NCBI GenBank assembly: GCA_009829735.1
Contig: CM020618.1
Span: forward strand, 15,981,346-16,045,345
Length of the DNA: 64,000 nt
Direction: 5' to 3'
Source: Pyropia yezoensis
Lineage: Eukaryota > Rhodophyta > Bangiophyceae > Bangiales > Bangiaceae
A program made the position numbers and the translations under genes. The notes beneath the pieces were generated by a model. The model was not told the DNA's origin and did not search any database. It saw only the letters and a list, made by a program, of their open reading frames with translations. Position 1 is the stretch's first letter, and each line of letters starts with the position of its first letter. Below, piece after piece: positions 28,576-38,918 of this stretch.

Positions 28576-31500
28576 TAGGCCTGCCACGAGCCCCCCCCAC
28601 CCCCCTCCCACCCCCCCCCCACGCCCGACGGCCAGGTCCGACACGCGCTGCTTGAGGCCAATAGGGGCGTGCCGCGGCGGGGCGTCCCTTGCTGCAACCC
28701 TTCCCCCCCTCCCTCGCCGCTACCTACCGTCGGAACCGCCACCCCCCCTGCCCCCCCCACGGTGGCTCGGCCGCCCACCCACCCACACGCAGATAAGATA
28801 TGATGTACTACATCCTGCACGGCGTGGCCCTACACCGACCTGGCCGCGTGCCATGTCCACGCCCCTGCCGCGCGCCGTCCCCCCTACACTCCCTTACCTA
28901 CACCTAGCTCCACCTGGTGATGTACCTACCAGCGGGGGCTGAGTTGTCCTTTTCCCGTTATTTTTTTATTTGGTCTTGACGCACGCAGGGGGGGGGGGGG
29001 TTGGGGGGGGGGGGTGGGAGCGTCTGCGAACGAGCCGGGGGATCCTCTGGTGACAAGGTGGCTTCAACCCACCCTCCTGGGGGGGAGGAGCCCTCCGTCC
29101 TATCCCGCCCCTGCGGTTTTGGCCCCACGGCCGCCAGGGCGCCCCCCCCCCCCGCCCCCCCCCCCACACAAAGGCCGCGGCGGCGCCCCCCCCCCCCCGG
29201 GGGGCTGCGGCCGCCGGGAGGCGGGGGGGCGTCCCCCCCCCCACCCCCCGCCCCCCCCCCACGACCCCCTTGGACGAGCGCGGCGCGCCGGCCCGGCCGC
29301 CGCCGCCGCACTCGCCGCCGCCGGCCGCCGCCGCACCCGCCGCCGCCGGCCGCCGCCGCCGCGGGCCGCCAGCGCAGCGCTGTCCCACCGGAGCAACGTC
29401 CTTGACCCATGACCGGTGGGGCGCCTCGGACGGCGGGCGGGCGGGGGCAGGGCGGGCGCGCGCGGGCGGGGGGGGAGGGGGGTGGGAGGGGGGGGGGGGG
29501 TGGGAGGGGGGGGAAACAGACGCCACTCCGGCCACGGGGCCGCAGCGGGGCCCGGCCCCACGCGGGGGCACACACCCCAACGATGCGGCCGCCGGCCGCG
29601 TGCCCCCCCCCCCCCCCCCCCCCCCCCTACCCCTCCACCCAACAACGGGTCTACCTACGGGCAGGGTGCCACGGGCCACCCGCCCGCGACGGGGCAGCCG
29701 TGCCGCGGCGCCGCCGTCGGCCGGGAAGCGCAGCGTGCGACCGCGGCCTGCACCCGCGGCGGCCGCAGCGGCTGGCGACCGGCAGCGCGCCGTCGGCGGC
29801 GGCCGCGGCCGCGCGTCGCGCAGCGGGCGTCGACGCGCGCACGGCCGCGGCGGCGGCCGCCGCGGGCGCGCCGCCCGGTTGGTAGGTGCCCAACGGGCCA
29901 CCGGCGTCCCGCCGCCGCGAGGGGCCCCTCGACGGGGAGTGCTGGCCGCCAGCCGCCGCCGCCGCCGCTGCTGGCACCGCCGCAGCCGCCGCCGCCCGTG
30001 GCGGCCATCCCCCCGCCGCAGCCGCGCCGGGGAGGGCAGGGCTGGGGCACCGCTGGTTGTGCGGCCAGCGCCCCCCCTGACCCTGGCGGCGTCGCGCAGG
30101 GTGATCGCATTGACCGCGCGGAGCGGCCGCCGCCCACCGCGCTGACCGACGATGGCCAACGGGGGCGGCCGCCAGCCGCCGCCGCCAGCGCTGACCGCCC
30201 GCAGCACGGGTGGCGGCGGCTAGCCGGCGGCGGCGGGCTATCGCCGCCGCCCGTGCTGGCCACGTGAGCCACCGCCGCTGGTGGCCGCCGCCCGCCACCG
30301 CCGCCAGCGGTGTCCCCGCCGTGCCGACGCTGACGGCGTGGCCGCGCCCGCCGCCGCCACCGTCCCTTGCTGAACGTACGCGCCACCTCCCACCCCATGT
30401 CCGTCCCCCCGCAGGGTGTACCTATGTACTGTAGGCACCTACAGTATACACGCGCCATCGCAACATGTGCGGATCACCATCACCAGCGTCGCGCCCCCTC
30501 TTTCCCTACTACCCCGACCGTCACGGCAGGCGGCCGCAGTGATGCACGCCCCCTTCCCCCCGCCGCGACGCCGCCGCCAGGCCAGCCGCCGCTCGTGGTG
30601 CGCCGCGGCCCTAGGCATGTATGTATCCTGTGTATGTTTATCGCACGCCGTCGTCCTCCTTCCGCTGCGCTGCTCCCGCCTCGTGGCCTTGGAAAGCCAG
30701 CTGCCGCGGGACGACGAAAAAAGAAGAACAGGAGGAAAAAAAAGAAGAGATTGGGGTGGCCGCCGAGGAGGAACTCGCCCCCGAGCGCGAGCTCGTGGCC
30801 ACAGAGGGCGGCTCTTCCCGGCGGGGACCTTGCCGCCCCTCTGCCCACCAACGACGCCCCCAGCCGGCAGCCAAGGGGGTATGCCCCCCCCCCCACCGCC
30901 CCCACACGGCCATCATGATCAGAATGATTCTGGTCACTCCAAGGCGTCAGCTGGTGTGGCCAAAGAGCGACGCCGGTGGCGCCTGCAAGCGCACCGGCCC
31001 CCACCCACATACGCATTGCACAAGGCGGCGGCAGGTCGGCGCCGCCCCCAGCTGCAGGCCTCGCGCGCGGTACCGGGATATCCGGCTGAGCGCCGCCCCT
31101 GCCGCCCGCGCTCGTGCGTTTCGTACGTTTCGTACAGTTTATAGCGATGCGGGACTTGGGGGTGAGCGTTTGGTACGTGCCCCGCGGATCCTGGCGCCGC
31201 CCTGAAGAGGCGAATTACACCTCTGCGTGCAGACCACGAGGGGGATGTGGGCGGCAGCGTATCATACATCAACCGGATAGAGGACCGCCGCAGCGGTGGT
31301 GGCCTCATACAAACACACTGCGGGAAGGGGGGCCTGCGCGAGTGGGGAGGGTGGCACCTTTGGGCACCACCGGGTCGTCTGTCCCTGCCCCGGCTCAGGC
31401 CTGTCATTGCCATTGACCGCCAATGCGGGGAGGTGCGATCATCGAAATCAATTGTTGTGGGGGGGCGGTGCGTTCATTTTTCCACTGTTTGCGCCGCGCC

Positions 31501-31680
31501 CCGCCCGGACGCACGGTACGTGTGGATACCGCCGAAAAAGGTGTGGGAGGGGGACCGTCCCAAGGCTTGACACGGTCTCAGCAGCGCACGCTGTCTCGTC
31601 ATCAGGATCCCCCTCTTGTGGGGCCCCTCTCAAGAAGAGGGCGTGAATCCATTTTCACATTGGGGGGCGTACAGTACATG
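28131..31680. other. GC-rich, homopolymer-rich region without a supported gene
   Basis: A 30-base C run lies at 28545-28574, and shorter G or C runs are frequent to 29630. Frames of up to 413 codons on the minus strand and 291 on the plus strand overlap here. All are biased to Pro, Arg, Gly and Ala, and none shows a domain. Short AT-richer stretches near 28790-28980 and 30410-30660 hold no clear promoter. Confidence 0.45.
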
Positions 31681-31691
31681 ACAAGGGGGAG

Positions 31692-31774
31692 GGGGGGGGA
31701 GGGGCGGCTGGACACAGGACAGTATAATATAATATTATTGTACTGTACTGTGTCCAGTCGCCCCTCCCCCCCTC
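31692..31774. repeat. Imperfect hairpin with AT-rich loop
   Basis: GGAGGGGCGGCTGGACACAG pairs with CTGTGTCCAGTCGCCCCTCC with one mismatch and one offset. The loop is AT-rich (ATAATATAATATTATTG). Such a transcript would fold into a stem of about 30 bp. Confidence 0.7.
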
Positions 31775-32847
31775 GTCTCGGTGCTGAAGCGGGGGAGGGG
31801 ACTGCCGCTCCGAGCAGTCGCCGGGCCCGTCGTCGTCTCCCCCTGGGGGGCCCACAGGGTTTTCCTCAGGTTGTCATGCATACGTATGGAGTCGACGTGA
31901 CGTGAGATGGGCTGGGTGGGGATCCCCGCCCGGGGACGGGGGAGCCTGTGGGGATTCCCCTCTCGCTGGTGGGCCACCACGGTGGATCCCCGCCGCTGCC
32001 AGGAGGTGTCCTGTATGGACGGGCACCGCCGCCTGTTCCCCCGCCTCGCACCGCGGCGGCACCAACGTTGACCCACGCCCCCTGCTGCACGGCACCGAGG
32101 CGGCGGCGGGTTGGCGGGGGGAGTGCGCACGCGGACCGCTGTAGGCCAGTCACTGTTCCTTGTGGGGGCCACCCCCTCTCCCGAGTGAGGGGTGACTCGG
32201 GCGTCTGGAGCAGGGAGGGGTGGGGAACCCACCACAACCAAGCTGTCCACAGCCCGCCCCGCCCGCGCGGGTCAGAGCAGCTGCAGCCCGAAGTCCCCCC
32301 CCCCGTTGTGGCGCACCGCCAGCCGCGCTTCTGTGCTCGGTTTTGACGGCGCCGCACCACCCTCCGCGAGCCGCACGGGCGGGCTGGCAGAGCATCGTCT
32401 GCGACTTCGGGTGCGTGCATAAGCGGTAAAGTACGTTGGGGCGTGGAGGGGGCGGACTGGTGACACCGCGGGACGCTGTCCCTGCGGCTGGGTCCGCCGG
32501 TCCCTCTTGCCCACTCCGCAGCCGACACTGCGCCAGGCGGGCTGGGGCAGGGGGGGGAGGGGGGGGGAGGGGCAGCTCAGTGAACTGGATCCCAGTCCTG
32601 TTCTGTTCGTACATACCACCGCGGCCGGTTGGCGTGATACATATGGCCTGCGACCGATGCAAAGGTGGGGGCTCGTGAGCGCATCCTCGCTCTGGCGCCC
32701 CTCCACTTCCCCTCCTCTCTCCCCAGCCGAGGAGCGTCAGTGCTGCGTTCGCCCGCCCACCGCCGTCCCACTTGCTCCTCTCCCCCCCCCCCTCCCCCAG
32801 CAGGAGGCGCAGGTGCTCTCCCGCTGGCAACGCCACCCCACCCCATC
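31775..32847. other. Intergenic upstream of the M13 peptidase
   Basis: No gene is convincing. CATACGTATG (31880-31889) is a short palindrome. The last 150 bp before the M13 ATG are pyrimidine-rich and probably 5' leader. Confidence 0.4.
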
Positions 32848-35538
32848 ATGGCCGGCGTCTGCTGCCGCCGTGCCTGGCAGCGACAGCCGCCGCCCGCCTC
32901 GTCGCCGACGCCGCCCCGCCACGCCCTGGCGGCGGTGGCGGCCGCGGCGGTCGCTGCGACGGTGGCCGTCCTGGCGCCCGCGTCGCCGGCCGCGGCGGCC
33001 GTCGCAGCAGCCGCAGCAGCGGCAGGGCCGTCGGGAGCCTCTGCGGCTGCGGTAGGGGCGCGGCCGTCGGGAGCGGTGGCGGCTGGCAACTACACCCCCG
33101 CCCCCGTGGCGGCCGCCCTCCACGCCCGCCTGTGCACGGCCGACGGGCGCATGCCCCCCCCCTCCCTGGCCATCCCGAACCTCCTCCCCGCCGCCGACGC
33201 GGCGGTCACCGCCGCCGCCGCGTCGGTCGTGTGCGACACGGCGCTGGACCGGGTGGACCCGTGTGTGGACTTTTTCACCTACGCCTGCGGCGGGTGGCTC
33301 GACCGGCTGCGCGCCGCGCCCGCGGCGGCGCGCCCGCCAATGGATTACGGGGGCGCCATCAAGCGGCGGGGCGGCATTGCCGCCGCCGCCGCCGCGGCAG
33401 TCGTCATGGACCTCCTCCGCACCGTCGACCGCCGCGGGCCGGTTGCCGACGCGGCCGCGTTTGTCCACGCCTGTGTGGATGACCGGCCAGAGGGGCTGGC
33501 CGGCTGGCCCGCCGCCGTTGCCAACCCGGCGGGGTGGGAGGCGGAGCTCCAGCGCCCCGAGCCGCTGGCGGTGGCGGTGCCCTACCTGGGCGCCCGCGCC
33601 GAGCCCGTTGACGGCCGGCGGGGCTGGGTGGCGGCGCTCGTCGGCCTCGGCTCCCTCGACGTCTTTCCCGTCTATGAGTGGCGGCTGCGGCGGGACCAGC
33701 GGCGGGGGCCGGAAGACTACGCCGCCTACATTGAAGCGTCGTTTCCCATCTTGACGGCGCGCGACCTGGCCGACGCGGGCGACGCGGGCGCCCGGGCGCT
33801 CGTCCGCACCGCCCTCGAGTTTGCGGCGCCGGTCCTGGGTGTGGCCACGGACAATGCGACGGTGGGCGGGGTGGTGGGGGTGCTCAGGCGGATGGCGGCG
33901 ATTGAAAGCGCCACCCGGGACCTGCCCGACGTGGTGCGCGACGAGCAGCGGCTGGAAACGGGGCTGTACAGCTCGGGCGCCCTGTCGCAGTACCTGCTGC
34001 TGCCGCAGGTGCTGCACGCCTACGGCTTCGACCTGTCCTCCCGCGTCCGGGGCCCTGTCAACTACCCCGTGTACCTGGACGACCCCCCCCACCTGCTGAG
34101 GGACCTCCCCGCGGTGGGCTTTCGTGGGGGGCCTGCCGGCACCACCGCGGTACCCCCCGCCACCGTGCGCGCCTACTTTGTGTTCGCCCTCGTCGTCCGG
34201 ATGTACCAAGAGGGCGTCCTCACCCGCCCCGTCTGGCCCGACGGCGTGCGGCCGAGCACCCGCCTGTTTGGGGTGGCCACCCCGGGGGGGCCGCCCAAGC
34301 CGACTCCCCCGCCGGGTGTCGGCGGCGGCATTGGCCTCCCCCCCGCCATTGACGAGTGTCTTTTCCAGATGCAGCTGCGGGGCCCGCGACTGCACGACAC
34401 CCTCGACGTGGAGTACCAGCGGGCGCACGCGGCCAGCCACAAGGAGCAGGTCGAGCTGCTCTTCTCCATCAAGGACGCCGTCGGCCGCGGCATGCGTTCG
34501 CTGTGGCTGCCTATCATGAGTCGGGGGTGGTTTAGCCGCCTGACCTTTAGCCGCCTGCACCTAAAGCTCCGTCGCCTGCTGGTGCGGGTCGGCGGGGTGA
34601 CGGAAGACTCGCCGCAGCTGGTCGCGTTCCGCCGGCTCGTCAAGAAATCCGGCGGCCGCGTGCTCCAACGCGCCGACGACTGGCCGCTGGCGTGGACGGT
34701 GGCGGCGGGGGTGACCCGCACCGTCGCCGCCGACCTTTTCCGTTACAACCGGGTGGCCACCCGCGGGGACCCCCCCGTGCATGACCTCAAGGCAGCGGCA
34801 TACGAGCCGGCTGCCTACTATGATGCGAGCCTCAACCTGCTCTTCCTCTCCGCACGCACCGCCGAGGCGCCGTACGTGGACGCGGCGCTGCCGCGGTCCA
34901 TGGCGTTTGGCGCCGTCGGGGCGGTCCTCTCCCACGAGGTGGTTCACCTGCTGACGGGCGTCAGCCGGGAGTCGGACAGCCGCGGCCGCCCGTTCAACTG
35001 GACGACCCCCGCGGATGAGCGGGAGCTCACCCGCCGCGAAGGCTGCTACGCCCGCAAGTACAGCCGGTACACGCCGTCGGTGTTTGTGCCGCCCGCCGAC
35101 GGGGGCCCGCCGGGCGAGCCGCCCGCCGAGGTGGCGCCCATTGACGGCGACCGGACGGTGGATGAGAACGTTGCCGACGTGGAGGGCCTGCGGCTGGCGT
35201 GGATGGCGCTCGTCCAGGAGCACCGCCGTGGCGGCGTGGACGGCGGCGGGGTCGACGGCGGCCGCCGCGGCGGCGACCGCGGGGGCGGGAGCCGCGGCAA
35301 CGCCCTCCTCGAGGCGGCCTTCACCAAGCCCCAGCTCTTCTTCCTCGGCCGCGCGCAGCTCCTGTGCGCCGCGTACGACCGGGAGACGCTGGCGGGGGGG
35401 CAGCCCTTTTCGCGGTACGCGACCAACGAGTTTCGGGTGCAGGGGCCCATGTCAGAGATGCCGGCGTTTGCCCGCGCCTGGGGGTGCCCCGCCGGCACGC
35501 CCTACACGCCACAGCAGTGTCCGACCATGTTTTTCTAG
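32848..35538 (+). CDS. M13 (neprilysin/endothelin-converting enzyme family) zinc metallopeptidase
   Basis: A single-exon frame of 896 residues starts at ATG 32848 (CATCATGG). The frame is open further upstream, but this start has the best context and is followed by a basic stretch and a long Ala-rich hydrophobic segment that could be a type II anchor or signal. The ectodomain begins DRVDPCVDFFTYACGGWL, the usual M13 opening. AAYYDASLNLLFLSA corresponds to the family's NAYY substrate-binding region. The zinc site is HEVVH (about residues 696-700), and DENVADVEGLR (about 772-782) gives the third ligand Glu. FFLGRAQLLCAAY, FRVQGPMSEMPAFARAWGCP and a final CPTMFF match the family C terminus, although the usual last Trp is absent. 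It should be an oligopeptidase facing the secretory lumen or cell exterior. Catalytic residues look intact. Confidence 0.93.
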   Translation: MAGVCCRRAWQRQPPPASSPTPPRHALAAVAAAAVAATVAVLAPASPAAAAVAAAAAAAGPSGASAAAVGARPSGAVAAGNYTPAPVAAALHARLCTADGRMPPPSLAIPNLLPAADAAVTAAAASVVCDTALDRVDPCVDFFTYACGGWLDRLRAAPAAARPPMDYGGAIKRRGGIAAAAAAAVVMDLLRTVDRRGPVADAAAFVHACVDDRPEGLAGWPAAVANPAGWEAELQRPEPLAVAVPYLGARAEPVDGRRGWVAALVGLGSLDVFPVYEWRLRRDQRRGPEDYAAYIEASFPILTARDLADAGDAGARALVRTALEFAAPVLGVATDNATVGGVVGVLRRMAAIESATRDLPDVVRDEQRLETGLYSSGALSQYLLLPQVLHAYGFDLSSRVRGPVNYPVYLDDPPHLLRDLPAVGFRGGPAGTTAVPPATVRAYFVFALVVRMYQEGVLTRPVWPDGVRPSTRLFGVATPGGPPKPTPPPGVGGGIGLPPAIDECLFQMQLRGPRLHDTLDVEYQRAHAASHKEQVELLFSIKDAVGRGMRSLWLPIMSRGWFSRLTFSRLHLKLRRLLVRVGGVTEDSPQLVAFRRLVKKSGGRVLQRADDWPLAWTVAAGVTRTVAADLFRYNRVATRGDPPVHDLKAAAYEPAAYYDASLNLLFLSARTAEAPYVDAALPRSMAFGAVGAVLSHEVVHLLTGVSRESDSRGRPFNWTTPADERELTRREGCYARKYSRYTPSVFVPPADGGPPGEPPAEVAPIDGDRTVDENVADVEGLRLAWMALVQEHRRGGVDGGGVDGGRRGGDRGGGSRGNALLEAAFTKPQLFFLGRAQLLCAAYDRETLAGGQPFSRYATNEFRVQGPMSEMPAFARAWGCPAGTPYTPQQCPTMFF

Positions 35539-36797
35539 GAATGGGGTCGTGGGAGGGGGGCCGGGGGGGGGGGGGGGGGCGGGGGGGAGGGGATGCTGAG
35601 AAAGAAACAGGGCACAGAAAGAAAAAGGAAGGGAGGACGCGCTTGCATGTCCCTTGACGGGGGGGGGAGGGGGGGCGCACGGTCCCGGCTGGCGCGCCAC
35701 CGCCGCGACCACCTGGCAGCTGCTGCGGCCGCGTCCCCTGCTGCCCGTCCCCATGCGGCTGCAAACGGGCGGAGGAGGGACACGGATGACTCGTAGGTGA
35801 AACCGCCACGCCGTCCATGCGTCCCGCACCGCCGCGTCGGGGACGGTGGCCTCGCCGCGCCCCTACGGCACCCGTACCACGACGGCGCCCGACGCGGCGG
35901 CCGCTTCCAACGGCGGCCTGCACCTCTGGGACCGGGCAAGTCGAGGTAGGTAAAGCTGTCGTCGTCTTCAACCGCAGCTGGTGCAGCTGCAGGGACCTTG
36001 CCCGTTTCGTCTCTGCCCCAGATCTTTTCCACGCATTTTTCGTGCCTTTTTTTCTCTTGTGCCCTCAGGGTGAACCCACCAGGCACGTCCGAAGTGACAT
36101 TTATTTCTGAACTCGTGGGAGCCTGGCCGAATATTTCACACGTGCCACGTATAGGGAAGACCCGGCTTGGAAAGGGTCACATACCAACAACACGTTCCCC
36201 ATATCGCTCCATACAGCATTCGGCGATGTTCTTCGCAGTGAACGTAAGTACAACCGGATAGCAAACCCGCGAATCGGGAGCTGGTCGGAACGCGGTCGGG
36301 CGTTCCACAGGATCGGCCTGTATGGGGAACGCACCCCCCCCTTCCGACCAGGTCCGAGCCTCGGATTGGCCGATTGGCAGGCTACGACGACTGTTTCCGT
36401 GATTGAACTCAAAGTCACGTTTTCGAGATCAAGATTTTGACGAGCACAAAAAGTCACACATCACGTGGTCGTTGCAATCCGGGCCCGTCGGCCAACCACG
36501 TGCTCCATGCTACCATGGCACCTGCCGCGTGCCTGTCATCCAGCTGTCAGAAAAGCACTGACCCCTCGACAGGGGGCGTGGACGGGGGGGGGGGGATGCG
36601 CGCGGGTGCGGTGGGCCCCTCGAGAGGACCCTGACGTGGTCCGCAGACAGATAGTGGACGTTCCGTGTCGCGGCCGCTGGGGCGTGTCACGTTGCGAGCC
36701 GCGGACGGCGGGGATGGGGCCCTTGGCACACGTCCACGAGAGGAGCGGCGGTCGGTGGGGGGGTGCTAGAGCCCCTGCCAGCAGGAGGGGCGGCTCC
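35539..36797. other. Intergenic between the M13 gene and the transposon nest
   Basis: A G-run and purine stretch follow the M13 stop. No frame is convincing. A hairpin at 36281-36351 is listed separately. Confidence 0.45.
36281..36351. repeat. 71-bp imperfect hairpin
   Basis: CTGGTCGGAA (36281-36290) pairs with TTCCGACCAG (36342-36351). Inside it GCGTTCC (36300-36306) pairs with GGAACGC, with unpaired GC-rich segments between the stems. It could be a short hairpin RNA or the end of a small nonautonomous element. Confidence 0.5.
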
Positions 36798-36968
36798 CGC
36801 CTGGCGCGGGGCCCTTTCCACAGCCTCAGAATCAGGGCAGTTGGGGGGGGCGGCGCAGAACCGGCGCCAGGAGGGGGGGCGTTGGGCGCCTGGAGCGGGA
36901 CCCCTTCCGCAGACCCTCAAAATCAGGGCAGTGGGGGGGGGGGGAGCGCAGAACGGGCCCCAGGTGGG
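36798..36968 (+). repeat. Two imperfect direct repeats of about 80 bp
   Basis: Copies start at about 36798 and 36890. Both contain a CTCANAATCAGGGCAGT core, a G-run and GCGCAGAACCGG-like sequence. They end about 280 bp before the transposase ATG. Confidence 0.6.
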
Positions 36969-37247
36969 CAGGCAGGTCGCTCCCTGTGTGGGTCGCCAGT
37001 TTTGGGGGGGCGGAGCGCCAGGGGGTGGGGGGCGGTGCGCTGGTGGCACCGCTCGCGGTGGCCGTCGACGACGCGACCATCTCTTTCCGCACCATCACCG
37101 TCCCGTCCGCCTCACCATCGCCGTACCCTCCGCCACGACGCTACCATTCCTTTTCTCACCATCACTGTCCCCTCTCTCACGACGCTGCATTCTTGCTCCT
37201 CTCCATCACCGTATCCTCCCCCTCGACGCACGTCCGTCGGCACGGCC

Positions 37248-37370
37248 ATGGACCTGGGCCAGGACAGCGGCGACGACTTGGACACGTACGCCATGCTCGG
37301 TGCCAGCAATGCGCTGGCGATGCTGTGCGCTATGGCACCATCTGACGAGGACGAGGACGTCGCATCCCCC
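37248..37370 (+). CDS. PIF/Harbinger transposase, N-terminal 41 codons
   Basis: The ATG at 37248 has an optimal context (CGGCCATGG) and follows a pyrimidine-rich leader with repeated CACCATC segments (37075-37230). The piece reads MDLGQDSGDDLDTYAMLGAS and then an acidic patch (SDEDEDVASP), where element A enters. The reading frame resumes in phase after element A (GAG at 52165), because the five-base CCCCC duplication lies outside the codons counted here. The acidic start is typical of the family. Confidence 0.7.
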
Positions 37371-37909
37371 TGTAGCAGTACTCCCAACCACCAACCCCGA
37401 GTCAGGGAAGGAAGAGGAGTATTGCCGATATCCCAACTTGGGACACCGGAAGCAAGCACCTCCACACAGCCGAACACGGAACTTGCGTGTGGTGAACGGG
37501 TCAGCTCACCAAGGCACGAACAAGATGTGTCGGAGCCAGACGGTGTTTTTTTGCTTGGCCAGCCAAGGTGGGCCCTCCCCGCCTTGCTGTCCCTCCTTAT
37601 CAACCCTCCTCACACGCTCACGCAACCCCTCAAAACACTCAGAAAATGAACCCTCAAACAAACCAATCATATCACTCCACATGCAAAGCACTCAAAGCGT
37701 AGAAATCCGTCTGGCTCCCGTGCAAAAATCCCAAGAAACAAATACCAGCAGCATTACCCTGCTCTAGTATGTCGGAAGTCCTAGTCGAATTTCCGTCCAG
37801 AAGTCAGAAGCTTCACCATCGTGGGTCGGGTGAATTTCGACTTCCGGTCAGGTCCACTTGACCCGAATCTCCAAAGTATTTGTACCGAATTCCGGCCCAA
37901 TCTCCCACA
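37371..37909 (-). repeat. 3' LTR of element A (539 bp)
   Basis: Plus-strand ends are TGTAGCAGTA and CTCCCACA. A purine tract on the minus strand (37910-37922) lies next to it inside the element, as expected at a 3' LTR. It contains one CAACTTG-centred palindrome (37431-37443). Confidence 0.9.
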
Positions 37910-38660
37910 TTTCCCCCTTCTCAAAAGTCCAGCCGTCCCGGTGGACGTCCAATCAGCTGCGAGTCGCAATGACCGGGAGAGGAGGATGCAATTCCCGAGT
38001 CGGGATGCAAAGTACGGTGCATCGCTGGCGTCTAGCGTGCACCAGGGTTACGCCGGGGTTGCACTCGCGTCCGGCGGGGCCCTCCGGGAAAGGCAGTCCC
38101 TCTCCGTGGGGTGCGCTCTCTGCCCTAACACTGGGTAGAGGAGCCCCCTCCACGCGAAACAGGTGTGGGGGAAAGTCGTCCCCCACCTGGTCAGGGTGCT
38201 CCACGGGTGGACTCCCGTGTGGGTGGGCCCCCTAACCTGGGTGTAGGCGTTCCTCCGCCACACCCCCTGCTCCTCAACTGGAGGAGTAGGGCGTCGACGT
38301 TCTCACTCGGAACGTCGACCTGCACCTGCCCCTTCAGTTGGGGTACGGTTGCTCTCGGGGGGTCGGGTTGTGTCCCCCCCTTAGAACTCGATCCACCCCT
38401 AGCTGGCTCTCTGCGGGGTGTTCCTCACTCCTTTCCCCCCCCCTTCTAGTCAGGGTTGAGGGGTGTGCGCACCCCGAGTTGGGGGTGTTGCACTCGGTCG
38501 CCGGCGGTGGTACTCGGCCGCCGGTGCGGGGTCTTCTCTCCCCTTCGTGTGTGCGGGCGGGTGTGTGTCTTCCCGCCGCTGCTCCCTCGCGTCGGCGGGT
38601 CTGTCTCTTCCCGCCATGCGGTTTGTGTCGCCGCTTGGGGTGGTGTCTTCCCCCTCCCTG

Positions 38661-38815
38661 CCCCTGTGTCGGGCGTCTTCGTTGTCGGTGGGGGCGTGGG
38701 TTGTGTCCCCCCCTTGTTGCTCTTCGTCGGCGGGGTTGTGTTCTCCCCGCGCTGCCCCTTGTGTCGGGCTTCTTTGTTGTCGTTGGGGGGTGTGGGTCGT
38801 GTCCCCCCCCTGTTG
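38661..38815 (+). repeat. Two 60-bp repeats inside element A
   Basis: CCCCTGTGTCGGGCGTCTTC (about 38661) and CCCCTTGTGTCGGGCTTCTT (about 38755) begin two related units that end in GTGTCCCCCCC and TGTTG. They lie upstream of the plus-strand accessory frame, in its probable leader. Confidence 0.65.
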
Positions 38816-38918
38816 TTCAAGGCCCAGGTTGAGTTAACCTGGTGGCGGTCAAGGAGGGGGAGCGGGTCGTATTCCCCCCCCGTGCTCAACCTCACCGAGT
38901 TGGTCAAGGTTATTCAAG

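Noticed and set aside
28966-30207. 413-codon minus-strand frame and a 291-codon plus-strand frame
   Set aside because: Both are built from homopolymer and GCC-rich runs, and neither has a start context or motif that favours one strand.
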